A stretch of DNA of 64,000 bases from Actinacidiphila bryophytorum (GTDB lineage: Bacteria > Actinomycetota > Actinomycetes > Streptomycetales > Streptomycetaceae). The DNA lies in the NCBI RefSeq assembly GCF_016916835.1, contig NZ_JAFFIX010000007.1, forward strand, positions 1 to 64,000, written 5' to 3'. Numbering within the stretch: the first letter of the stretch is position 1; every line of letters begins with the position of its first letter. The translations under genes were made by a program, and so were the position numbers. The notes below the pieces were generated by a model. That model ran no database searches and was not told the origin of the DNA. It worked only from the letters and a program-made list of their open reading frames with translations. Of this stretch, positions 56,395 through 64,000 are shown piece after piece.

Positions 56395-58517
56395 GCACCA
56401 CCACGGAACTCCTCAAGGGCGCGGCGGAGCTCTTCCCCGGCGAGGTCGTCACGCAGGCGCAGGTGCGGCACATCGACCTGCCCGGCGCGGGCCGCTTCGC
56501 ACTGATCACCCTGGACAACGGCCTGGACCACACCAAGCCGACCACCTTCGGGCCGCAGTCGCTGGCCAACCTGGACGCGGCTCTCGACCAGGTCGAGAAG
56601 GAGGCCGCGGACGGCGCGATCACCGGCGTCGGCATCACGGGCAAGCCCTTCATCTTTGCTGTGGGGGCCGACCTCAAGGGCGTGGAGCTGCTGGGGCGCC
56701 ACCAGGACGCACTGGCCATCGGCAAGGGCGGCCACGACGTCTTCAAGCGGCTGTCCTCGCTCGCGGTCCCGACCTTCGCCTACTACAACGGCGCCGCGAT
56801 GGGCGGCGGCGTCGAGGTCGGCCTGCACTGCACCTACCGCACGGTCTCCGCGTCGATCCCGGCCTTCTCGCTGCCCGAGGTCTTCCTCGGCCTGGTGCCC
56901 GGCTGGGGCGGCTGCGCGCTGCTGCCGAACCTGATCGGCGCCGACCGCGCGGTCACCGTGATCATCGAGAACTCGCTCAACCAGAACCGCCAGCTCAAGG
57001 GCGCCCAGGTCTTCGAGCTGGGCATCGCCGACGCGCTCTTCGAGGCGGCGGACTTCCTGGAGCAGTCGCTTGCCTGGACCGCCTCCGTGCTGACCGGCGA
57101 GATCGAGGTGGCCCGCCCCGAGGTGGACCGCGGCGAGGCCTGGGACCGGGCGGTCGAGCGCGGGCGCTTCATCGCCGACGGAAAGGTGCACGGCGCGGCC
57201 CCCGCCGCCTACCGGGCGCTGGACATCATCGCGGCGGCCAAGGACGGCGACCTGCGGCGCGGCTTCGACGCCGAGGACGCGGCGCTCGCCGACCTGATCA
57301 TGGGCGGCGAGCTGCGCAGCGGCATCTACGCCTTCAACCTGGTGCAGCGGCGCGCCAAGCGCCCGGTCGGCGCCCCGGACAAGGCGCTGGCCAGGCCCGT
57401 GGCCAAGGTCGGCGTGGTCGGCGCGGGGCTGATGGCCTCGCAGCTGGCGCTGCTGTTCGTGCGCCGCCTCGAAGTGCCGGTGGTGCTCACCGACATCGAC
57501 CAGGAGCGGATCGACAAGGGCGTGGGCTACGTCCACGGCGAGATCGACAAGCTGCTGGCCAAGGGCAGGCTCGGCCAGGACGCGGCGAACCGCTACAAGG
57601 CCCTGGTGACCGGGCACCTCGACAAGGCCACGGCCTTCGGTGACGCGGACTTCGTCATCGAGGCGGTCTTCGAGGAGATGGGCGTCAAGCAGCAGGTCTT
57701 CGCGGAGCTGGAGGCGGTGGTGCGCCCGGACGCGATCCTGGCCACGAACACCTCCTCGCTGTCGGTGAGCGAGATGGCCGCCAAGCTCGACCACCCCGAG
57801 CGGGTGGTGGGCTTCCACTTCTTCAACCCGGTCGCGATCCTGCCGCTGCTGGAGATCGTCCGCGGCGAGGACACCGACGACGCGTCCCTGGCCACGGCCT
57901 TCGCGGTCGCCAAGAAGCTGCGCAAGACCGCGGTGCTGGTCAAGGACGCGCCGGCCTTCGTCGTCAACCGGATCCTGACCCGCTTCATGGGCGAGATCCA
58001 GAACGTCATCGACGAGGGCACCCCGGTCGCGGTCGCCGAGAAGGCCATCGAGCCGCTGGGCCTGCCGATGTCGCCGCTGGTGCTGCTCGAACTGGTCGGC
58101 CCCGCGATCGGCCTGCACGTCTCGCAGACCCTGCACGGCGCCTTCCCCGACCGCTTCACGGTCTCGGAGAACCTGGCCGCCGTCGTCAAGGCCGGCAAGC
58201 GCGGCTTCTACGTCTACGACTCCGGCCGCCCGGAGCTGGACCCGGAGGTCGCGGCGCTGCTCAAGCAGGGCGACAAGGTGCTGACCGAGGCTCAGGTGCG
58301 CGAGCGGGTCCTGGACGCGGTGGCGCAGGAGATCGGGCTGATGCTGGCCGAGGGCGTGGTCGCCGAGGCGCAGGACATCGACCTGTGCCTGATCACCGGT
58401 GCGGGCTGGCCCTTCCACCTGGGCGGCATCACGCCGTACCTGGACCGCGAGGGCGTCTCGCAGCGGGTGAACGGCAAGCCCTTCCTCGCCCCGGGCGTCG
58501 CGAGCGTCCCGGCCTGA
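56391..58517 (+). CDS. fadB: Fatty oxidation multifunctional protein (enoyl-CoA hydratase / 3-hydroxyacyl-CoA dehydrogenase)
   Basis: 708 residues. N-terminal crotonase domain (to ~300) with YYNGAAMGGGVEVGLHCTYR and SLPEVFLGLVPGWGG, whose Glu is catalytic. The NAD-binding domain begins near 340 (VGVVGAGLMASQLALLFVRR), with HFFNPVAILPLLEIV, then PAFVVNRILTRF and the C-terminal helical domain. Hydrates enoyl-CoA and oxidises the product for FadA. A 16-bp stem terminator follows. Confidence 0.94.
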   Translation: MSTTTELLKGAAELFPGEVVTQAQVRHIDLPGAGRFALITLDNGLDHTKPTTFGPQSLANLDAALDQVEKEAADGAITGVGITGKPFIFAVGADLKGVELLGRHQDALAIGKGGHDVFKRLSSLAVPTFAYYNGAAMGGGVEVGLHCTYRTVSASIPAFSLPEVFLGLVPGWGGCALLPNLIGADRAVTVIIENSLNQNRQLKGAQVFELGIADALFEAADFLEQSLAWTASVLTGEIEVARPEVDRGEAWDRAVERGRFIADGKVHGAAPAAYRALDIIAAAKDGDLRRGFDAEDAALADLIMGGELRSGIYAFNLVQRRAKRPVGAPDKALARPVAKVGVVGAGLMASQLALLFVRRLEVPVVLTDIDQERIDKGVGYVHGEIDKLLAKGRLGQDAANRYKALVTGHLDKATAFGDADFVIEAVFEEMGVKQQVFAELEAVVRPDAILATNTSSLSVSEMAAKLDHPERVVGFHFFNPVAILPLLEIVRGEDTDDASLATAFAVAKKLRKTAVLVKDAPAFVVNRILTRFMGEIQNVIDEGTPVAVAEKAIEPLGLPMSPLVLLELVGPAIGLHVSQTLHGAFPDRFTVSENLAAVVKAGKRGFYVYDSGRPELDPEVAALLKQGDKVLTEAQVRERVLDAVAQEIGLMLAEGVVAEAQDIDLCLITGAGWPFHLGGITPYLDREGVSQRVNGKPFLAPGVASVPA

Positions 58518-58532
58518 CACGGGCGCACAGCG

Positions 58533-58569
58533 CGAGGGGGGCGGGGCCTTGGCGGCCCCGCCCCCCTCG
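58533..58569. terminator. 16-bp perfect stem terminator between convergent genes
   Basis: CGAGGGGGGCGGGGCC (58533-58548), loop TTGGC, exact complement to 58569. It sits 16 nt after the fadB stop and 16 nt before the stop of the convergent SPFH gene; being symmetric it can serve both. Confidence 0.85.
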
Positions 58570-58584
58570 TGGGTCCCGGCGGGG

Positions 58585-59901
58585 TCAGCCGCCGGGGCGG
58601 GCCGCAGGGGCGGGGGTGGCCAGCAGGGCCACCGTCAGGTCGCGGACCAGCGACTTGCGTTCGTAGTCGTCCAGCTCCACCAGGCCGCGTTCGGTGATCC
58701 CGCGCAGGGTGTCGCCGACCGCGGTCAGCACGTCGTCCAGCACCGCCTTGCGCTGCCTGGCGTCCAGCGAGGCGATCCGCGCCCGGCGCATGGCCGCGGC
58801 GACCTCGGGGGCGTAGTCCAGCCTGACCGGGGTCACCGAGAAGACCTCCACGCCCGCCTCCTGCATCGCGGCGGCCACCATGCGGCCCAGCTCGTCGGCG
58901 AGCCGGTCGCTGTCCCGCAGCGTCACCGCGTCGCCGCGGAAGTCGTCCAGCGGGTGCCGGGACAGGGCGCGGGCGACGGCCGCCTCCACCTCCTCGCGCA
59001 GCAGCCGGGTGCAGTCGTCCACCGCGAAGGCGGCCCGTGCGGTCTCCCTGATCCGCCACACCAGCAGCACGGTGATCTGCACGGGGGTGCCGTACGCGTC
59101 GGCGGCGTCGATGGGGCGGCTGCGCCAGTGCCGCAGCGAGACGTCCATCCGCCGCCTGCGCAGCAGCGGGCTGATCCACAGCAGCCCGGTGCGGCGGACC
59201 GTGCCGCGGTAGCCGCCGCTCCTGGTGAGCACCCAGACCCGGCCCGGGCGCCCGCGGGCCAGGCCGCAGGCGGCGAGGGCGGCGACCGCGCCGATCAGGA
59301 CCAGGCCGCTCCACAGGCCGCTGCCGCGCTCGGCGTCCCGCGGCGGGTCGGGCAGCAGGCCGCCGGTCGGCGGCAGCGGCAGCAGCCCGGCCCGCCACAG
59401 CAGCCAGCCCGCGGCCGCGACGGCGGCCAGCAGCGCGGTGCCCGCCGTCCAGCCGGGCAGGCACGGGCCCGGCCGCTCGGCCGGCGAGTCACCGGCGGAC
59501 TTGACCCGCGGCATGAGCAGCGTCTGCTCGGCCACCGGCCCTCCCTGCCCGGGCACGTCCCCTGCCCGGGGCGAGCCGGGCAGGTCGGAGCCGGTGCGGC
59601 CGGGGCCGCCGGGATCAGGGTGCCCTGCGGACGAGGCCGACGGCATGCGGACCGTGGGATCCGCGGCGCCGGGGCGCCCGGGGCCGCCGGGCTGCTCCGG
59701 GCCTCCCGGGCGCCCTCCTGCCGACGGCATGCGGACGGTGGGATCCGCGGCGCCGGAGTCGCCGGGGCCGGAGTCGCCGGGGCCGGGGTGGTCCGTGGTC
59801 GAGGACGAGGACGAGGGCAGGGACAGGGTGGGGGCCGGTGGCTCAGGGGCCGCCCCGGGGCCGGGGGGCTCGGGGCGGGCGGCGGTGTCGGGGTGAGTCA
59901 C
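58585..59901 (-). CDS. SPFH/Band 7 domain membrane protein with T-V-R-M-P repeats
   Basis: 438 residues from a GTG overlapping the upstream gene's stop by 4 bp. Residues 1-150 are Pro/Gly/Ser-rich and disordered, with ADPTVRMPSA at 52-61 and 80-89 and EQTLLMPRV at 125-133. Two membrane segments follow (~151-169, 195-215), then an SPFH domain (~220-410): RVWVLTRSGGYRGTVR, VQITVLLVWRIRETARAAFAV, GVEVFSVTPVRLDYAPEVAAAM. Thr in these motifs could be kinase targets read by FHA proteins (inference). SPFH proteins scaffold membrane microdomains. The partner is a cell-wall hydrolase-like protein. Confidence 0.8.
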   Translation of the reverse strand: MTHPDTAARPEPPGPGAAPEPPAPTLSLPSSSSSTTDHPGPGDSGPGDSGAADPTVRMPSAGGRPGGPEQPGGPGRPGAADPTVRMPSASSAGHPDPGGPGRTGSDLPGSPRAGDVPGQGGPVAEQTLLMPRVKSAGDSPAERPGPCLPGWTAGTALLAAVAAAGWLLWRAGLLPLPPTGGLLPDPPRDAERGSGLWSGLVLIGAVAALAACGLARGRPGRVWVLTRSGGYRGTVRRTGLLWISPLLRRRRMDVSLRHWRSRPIDAADAYGTPVQITVLLVWRIRETARAAFAVDDCTRLLREEVEAAVARALSRHPLDDFRGDAVTLRDSDRLADELGRMVAAAMQEAGVEVFSVTPVRLDYAPEVAAAMRRARIASLDARQRKAVLDDVLTAVGDTLRGITERGLVELDDYERKSLVRDLTVALLATPAPAARPGG

Positions 59902-61154
59902 GAGAACAGTCGCCTCCACGTCTCGGGGCCTGGGTATCCGTCGGCGCTGCGGCCCGACCAGCCCTGGGCGCGCTGGAAGGCCTCGACCTTGCGGCGGTCG
60001 GCCTCGTGCCAGTTGCGGCTGGGGCGGTAGCCGGCGCCGAAGCCCTTGGCGACGAGCCGGCGGCCGAGGGCCAGGACGCTGTCGTTGCTGCTGCCGGGCC
60101 GGAAGGCACCGGCACCCGGGTACCGCGGTACCGCGGCCGTCGCCGGCCCCGTGGCGGCGCGGGGCGGGCCGCCGGGGATGTCGTGGCCCTTGTGCTGGAC
60201 GAGGTACGCCCAGGTGGTCGGCCCCGGCAGGCCGTCCGCAGCGGCGCCGGTCCAGCCCTGTGCCCGCTGGAAGGCGGCGGTGGCGGCGCGGTCCGCCGAA
60301 CCCCACACAGGCCCCGGGCCGACCCGGTAGTAGGCGCCGGCGCCGCGGCCGACCAGCAGGGTGCCCAGCCGGGTCACGGCGGGTCCTGAGCGGCCGGTGC
60401 CGAATGACGCCCTGCCCGGGTAGCCGGTGGCGGTGGCCGTACCGGCGCCCGTGGAGGCCGCGGCGGGGGTGCCGGCCAGGTACCGGTAGCGGTAGGGGAC
60501 GTACTTGGCCGAGTCCTCCCAGTACGCGTACGGCGTCGTCCTGGCCCTGGCGCCCGGCGCGGTCTGCTCGTAGGCGGTGTAGCGGGTGTGCGCGGTGTTC
60601 GCCCAGCCGGCGAAGATCAGCGCGTGCGAGCCCTTCCGCGGGTCGGCGGTGTTGTGGAAGAGCAGCATGTCGCCGGGCTGCAGCTGGCTGCGGGTGATGC
60701 GGACCGCGTAGTCGGCCAGGTCGCCGGTCCAGGCGCTGACGCCGAGCCCCCAGGCCATGGACACGAAGCCCGAGCAGTCCTGCCGGTAGCCGTCCTTCCA
60801 GTGCGCGGTCATGCTGTACGGCACCGCGGCCGTGACCCAGGTCCTGGCCCGCTGCAGGATCTGGCTGCGGGTCAGCCGCAGCGGGGTGGCCGCGGCGGCC
60901 GGTGCGGCCATGGCGCCGCGGCCCGTGGCGTAGCCGGTGACCCCGGCGGGTTGGGGTGCGGCGGCGACGGCGGCAGCGGTGCCGCCGAGCGCGGTGCCCG
61001 CTGCGGCGGCCACGACGAGCACCCTGGTCGCCCCGGTGCTGGTGGTGGCGCCGCAGGTGTCGCGGGCCATGGAGTCGGCGAGGCGCTGCCGTGCGCAGCC
61101 CTCGCAGCCGCACGCGGGCGGCGGCTCGACGTCGTCGAACAGCGGTATCGACAT
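59898..61154 (-). CDS. NlpC/P60-like hydrolase with two peptidoglycan-binding domains
   Basis: 418 residues. N-terminus ACGCEGCARQR (CxCxxC at 15-20) then a hydrophobic segment at ~44-66. The catalytic part has Cys127 (RQDCSGFVSMAWGL) and His177 (GSHALIFAGW), matching a cysteine amidase/endopeptidase. Two PG_binding_1-like repeats end in AAFQRAQGWTGAAADGLPGP and EAFQRAQGWSGRSADGYPGP. The Cys cluster before the membrane segment is unusual. ATG 61154 with GAGGAG. Translation is coupled to the SPFH gene. Confidence 0.8.
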   Translation of the reverse strand: MSIPLFDDVEPPPACGCEGCARQRLADSMARDTCGATTSTGATRVLVVAAAAGTALGGTAAAVAAAPQPAGVTGYATGRGAMAAPAAAATPLRLTRSQILQRARTWVTAAVPYSMTAHWKDGYRQDCSGFVSMAWGLGVSAWTGDLADYAVRITRSQLQPGDMLLFHNTADPRKGSHALIFAGWANTAHTRYTAYEQTAPGARARTTPYAYWEDSAKYVPYRYRYLAGTPAAASTGAGTATATGYPGRASFGTGRSGPAVTRLGTLLVGRGAGAYYRVGPGPVWGSADRAATAAFQRAQGWTGAAADGLPGPTTWAYLVQHKGHDIPGGPPRAATGPATAAVPRYPGAGAFRPGSSNDSVLALGRRLVAKGFGAGYRPSRNWHEADRRKVEAFQRAQGWSGRSADGYPGPETWRRLFS

Positions 61155-61290
61155 GCGCACCACTCCTCCGTGATCGGGCGTCACCTTTCCTTATTACCCG
61201 ATTTACCCGGAAAGTTGACGAACCGGGACAGATCGGCAGGAGAAGGGTGAACCACCCGACCGCGGGGAGCGGCGGAGGGCCGAAGGAGCG
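61155..61290. other. 136-nt gap with AT-rich promoter region
   Basis: TTATTACCCGATTTACCC near 61191-61208 is the most AT-rich stretch here and probably holds the promoter of the hydrolase-SPFH operon on the minus strand. No gene seen. Confidence 0.35.
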
Positions 61291-62151
61291 TCAGCCGGCC
61301 AGCGCGGGGGTGTTCGTGGGGGCCGTGCGCAGCGTGACGACCCGCTTGGCCTCCTTGAGGATCTGCGAGCGCAGCTTCGCCGGGGTCAGCGAGGTGTGCA
61401 CGTCCTTGACCACGGTGCCGTTGATCTCCACGACGGGAACGTCGCCGTAGCCGGCGGCGGCGAAGTCCTGCTGCGACTTGTCGACCCAGCCCTCGTGGTC
61501 GAGCTGCTCGATGCACGGGTCGAAGCTGGCGGTCTTGATCTTGCCGGCCTTGGCGGCCAGCTTCTTCATCAGCTTCTCGCTGGCCAGCCCGTCGTCCTTG
61601 GGGTCGGTGGGCTGGTTCTTCCACACCTGGTCGACGAAGTCGGTGAAGCGGCTCTGGTCCTGCGCGCAGGCCGCCGCGTTGGCCGCGACCAGCGCGCCGG
61701 TCCCGCCGTAGCTCTTGTCGGACGCGGTCACCAGGCGGTACTGGAACTGCACCTGACCGGTGGCCAGCAGCTGCTTGAAGACCGCTCCGTACTCCTCCTG
61801 GAAGGCCTTGGAGTCGGGGCTGCGCAGGTCCTCGTAGACGGTGACGGTCACCGGGGCCGAGGGCTTGACCGGGATGGCGAGCTTGGGGCCTGCCGCGGTG
61901 GGGCTGGGCGAGGCGCCGTCCGTCGGGGCGGCCGTGGGCCGCTGGGCCGCGGCGACCGCGCCGGTGGGCTCGGAGACCTTGGTGTCCTTCTTGCCGCGCA
62001 CATGCGCGCCGATCACCGCGGACACACCGAAGACCACGACCATCGCCATCACGCCGATCGCATAAGGGCGCATCCGGTCCAGCAGGGTCTTCCGCTTCTT
62101 CTTCGGGGCCGCCGAACCGCCCGGAGTGTCGGGTCCCTTGGACTCCGTCAT
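61291..62151 (-). CDS. Thioredoxin-fold (DsbA-like) membrane-anchored protein lacking CxxC
   Basis: 286 residues. A cytoplasmic basic tail (KKKRKTLLDRMRPY) is followed by a membrane helix (~31-48), a Pro/Ala/Thr linker, and a DsbA/DSBA-like domain from ~100: VTVTVYEDLRSPDSKAFQEEYG. The position of the CxxC active site is R-S-P-D-S. The cis-Pro loop GYGDVPVVEING is kept. Remaining cysteines, Cys162 and Cys213, do not form CxxC. So the fold probably serves binding rather than disulfide exchange. ATG 62151 follows GAGGTGG. Confidence 0.8.
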   Translation of the reverse strand: MTESKGPDTPGGSAAPKKKRKTLLDRMRPYAIGVMAMVVVFGVSAVIGAHVRGKKDTKVSEPTGAVAAAQRPTAAPTDGASPSPTAAGPKLAIPVKPSAPVTVTVYEDLRSPDSKAFQEEYGAVFKQLLATGQVQFQYRLVTASDKSYGGTGALVAANAAACAQDQSRFTDFVDQVWKNQPTDPKDDGLASEKLMKKLAAKAGKIKTASFDPCIEQLDHEGWVDKSQQDFAAAGYGDVPVVEINGTVVKDVHTSLTPAKLRSQILKEAKRVVTLRTAPTNTPALAG

Positions 62152-62276
62152 TGCTACGCCACCTCGATCATCCGCACTGCTCTCGCGCATTTCTACCATC
62201 GGTCCCGGGAGCCCTGTTAACGGGGCTCCCGGGCCGCGGCGGCAGGGCGCGCGACAGGGCGGTGCGAGGCCGCGGA

Positions 62277-64000
62277 TCAGTCCTTGGCCAGGCCCGCGGC
62301 GGTGCCCGCACCGTCGCCCGCTGCGGCGTCCGCCGCCTCGTCGGCGAAGCGGCCGTCGATGGTGGCGACCACCCCGGTGACCTGGCGGGCGATGTCCGGC
62401 GCCGTCAGGCCGATGGCGGCCATGACGTCGCCGCGCGAGCCGTGCGCGAGGAAGCGCGGCGGGATGCCGAAGTCGCGCAGCGGCACGTCCACCTCGGCGT
62501 CGCGCAGCGCCTGCGCAACGGCCGAGCCGACACCGCCGACCCTGCCGTTGTCCTCGACGGTGACGACCAGCCGGTGCCGTGCGGCCAGGCCCGGCAGCTC
62601 GGCGTCGACCGGCTTGACCCAGCGCGGGTCGACCACGGTGCTGGTGATGCCCTGGGCGTCGAGCAGGGCCGCGACCTCCAGGCACATCGGGGCCAGTGCG
62701 CCCACCGAGACCAGCAGCACGTCGGGCTGCCCGTCGCCGGCCGGCTCGCGCAGCACGTCCATGCCGCCGATCCGCCCGACGGCTGCGACGGCGGGGCCGA
62801 CGGCGCCCTTGGAGTAGCGGACCACGGTGGGGGCGTCCTCGACCGCCACGGCCTCCCGCAGCTGCGCCCTGACCTGGTCGGCGTCGCGCGGTGCGGCGAT
62901 CCGCAGGCCCGGGACGACCTGCAGGATCGACATGTCCCACATGCCGTTGTGCGAGGCGCCGTCGCTGCCGGTCACGCCGGCCCGGTCCAGCACGAAGGTG
63001 ACACCGCACCTGTGCAGGGCGACGTCCATCAGCACCTGGTCGAAGGCGCGGTTGAGGAAGGTGGCGTAGACGGCGAAGACCGGGTGCAGGCCGCCGGTGG
63101 CCAGGCCCGCAGCCGACACGGCGCCGTGCTGCTCGGCGATGCCGACGTCGTAGACCCGGTCGGGGAAGGCGGCGGCGAACTTGGTCAGGCCCACCGGGTG
63201 CAGCATCGCGGCGGTGATGGCCACGATGTCGGGGCGCTCCTTGCCCAGCTCCAGCATCTCGTCGCCGAAGACCGAGGTCCAGTCCGCACCGGCCGCCGCG
63301 ATGGGCAGCCCGGTGTCGGGGTGGATCGGGCCGATGCCGTGGAAGCGGTCGGTCTCGTCGCGCTCTGCCGGGGTGTAGCCGCGGCCCTTCTCGGTGATGC
63401 AGTGCACGATGACCGGGCCGCCGAAGCGCCGGGCGCGCTGCAGCGCGGACTCCACGGCCTCGATGTCGTGGCCGTCGATCGGGCCGACGTACTTCAGGCC
63501 CAGATCCTCGAACATGCCCTGCGGGGTGATGAAGTCCTTGAGGCCCTTCTTGGCGCCGTGCAGCGTCTCGTACAGCGGCCGGCCGATGAGCGGGGTGCGC
63601 TCCAGCACCTCCTTGGTGCGGGCCAGGAACTGCTCGTAGCCGTCGGTGGTGCGCAGGGTGGCCAGGTGGTTGGCCAGGCCGCCGATGGTCGGCGAGTACG
63701 ACCACTCGTTGTCGTTGACCACGATGACCAGCGGGCGGTCCTTGGCGGCGGCGATGTTGTTCAGCGCCTCCCAGGCCATGCCGCCGGTGAGGGCGCCGTC
63801 GCCGATGACGGCCACGACGTGGTCGTCGCGGCCCAGCAGCTCGTTGGCCTTGGCCAGGCCGTCGGCCCAGCCGAGCACGGTGGAGGCGTGGCTGTTCTCG
63901 ATCACGTCGTGCTCGGACTCGGCGCGCGAGGGGTAGCCGGACAGGCCGCCGGTGCTCTTGAGCCTGCCGAAGTCCTGGCGGCCGGTCAGCAGTTTGTGCA
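62277..64000 (-). CDS. dxs: 1-deoxy-D-xylulose-5-phosphate synthase (N-terminus beyond window)
   Basis: 574 visible codons; the 5' end lies outside the right edge. It makes DXP from pyruvate and glyceraldehyde 3-phosphate with thiamine diphosphate, the first step of the MEP isoprenoid pathway. Visible: [20 protein letters not shown] (substrate region), [18 protein letters not shown] (ThDP GDG motif with NDN ahead), [12 protein letters not shown], and the transketolase-type C-terminal half starting GVTKF-like, with [16 protein letters not shown]. The missing part should be about 85 residues. The product supplies precursors for menaquinone and terpenoids. Confidence 0.94.
   Translation of the reverse strand, partial: HKLLTGRQDFGRLKSTGGLSGYPSRAESEHDVIENSHASTVLGWADGLAKANELLGRDDHVVAVIGDGALTGGMAWEALNNIAAAKDRPLVIVVNDNEWSYSPTIGGLANHLATLRTTDGYEQFLARTKEVLERTPLIGRPLYETLHGAKKGLKDFITPQGMFEDLGLKYVGPIDGHDIEAVESALQRARRFGGPVIVHCITEKGRGYTPAERDETDRFHGIGPIHPDTGLPIAAAGADWTSVFGDEMLELGKERPDIVAITAAMLHPVGLTKFAAAFPDRVYDVGIAEQHGAVSAAGLATGGLHPVFAVYATFLNRAFDQVLMDVALHRCGVTFVLDRAGVTGSDGASHNGMWDMSILQVVPGLRIAAPRDADQVRAQLREAVAVEDAPTVVRYSKGAVGPAVAAVGRIGGMDVLREPAGDGQPDVLLVSVGALAPMCLEVAALLDAQGITSTVVDPRWVKPVDAELPGLAARHRLVVTVEDNGRVGGVGSAVAQALRDAEVDVPLRDFGIPPRFLAHGSRGDVMAAIGLTAPDIARQVTGVVATIDGRFADEAADAAAGDGAGTAAGLAKD

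Overview
The window is very GC-rich actinobacterial DNA, most likely from Streptomyces or a close Streptomycetaceae relative. This rests on codon use with G/C at nearly every third position, many GTG starts, GTGA/ATGA start-stop overlaps, and recognisable Streptomyces families (SAV2148-type HEPN protein, DUF3000 protein, GAF-HTH regulator, coproporphyrin-type haem genes). The first ~120 bases are almost pure G/C homopolymer and look like an assembly or sequencing edge, so the first gene has no reliable 3' end. The last gene (dxs) runs off the right edge. I see no rRNA, tRNA, CRISPR array or intact insertion sequence.

Layout. 1-5.2 kb: a BrkB/YihY membrane protein, a divergent AidB-like acyl-CoA dehydrogenase, a GAF-HTH regulator and a GNAT acetyltransferase. 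5.3-15.0 kb: an assimilatory sulfur cluster headed by a 27-residue cysteine-containing leader peptide: sulfite reductase, a 59-residue zinc-ribbon protein, cysH, cysC, cysD, cysN, a sulfonate-type ABC transporter (binding lipoprotein, ATPase, permease) and a sirohydrochlorin chelatase that supplies siroheme. Many junctions overlap by 4 bp, which suggests one co-regulated unit for sulfate activation, reduction to sulfide and uptake of organic sulfur. 15.2-23.7 kb: MMPL transporter, ECF sigma factor overlapping a convergent STAS protein, phosphotransferase, MFS exporter, DnaQ-type exonuclease and the HEPN-domain protein. 23.9-37.3 kb: glycogen/trehalose genes glgX, treY and treZ. treY and treZ are separated by an accessory cassette (LysR, SDR, XRE regulator, zinc-type dehydrogenase, LysR, Lpd-like flavoprotein).

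37.3-46.9 kb: PPK2 kinase, ZapE, RibD_C reductase, a small universal-stress-like protein, murC, msrB, an ABC fusion protein, a Pth2-like hydrolase, and a quinone-oxidoreductase/HxlR divergent pair. 47-52.4 kb: haem genes chdC/hemQ, coproporphyrinogen oxidase and hemE, interrupted by a DUF4349 lipoprotein, then a DUF3000 gene. 52.5-58.5 kb: orphan LuxR response regulator, ribonuclease D on a leaderless-looking transcript, and the fadA-fadB beta-oxidation operon behind a ~200-nt leader with three nested perfect stems. 58.6-64 kb: a translationally coupled SPFH/peptidoglycan-hydrolase pair, a thioredoxin-fold protein without CxxC, and dxs.

Non-coding structure is conspicuous: at least five copies of a large palindromic intergenic element (20-bp core arms GCGCAGTTCCCCGCGCCCCT), a 175-bp MITE-like hairpin, a possible IS200/IS605 right end upstream of zapE, a 10-bp tandem repeat, and a perfect 11+3+11 palindrome across a stop codon. 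The strongest candidates for undescribed biology are the HEPN protein with a DUF5919/PLD-like C-terminus, the structured fadAB leader, and the SPFH-NlpC/P60 membrane-cell wall pair with repeated T-V-R-M-P motifs.
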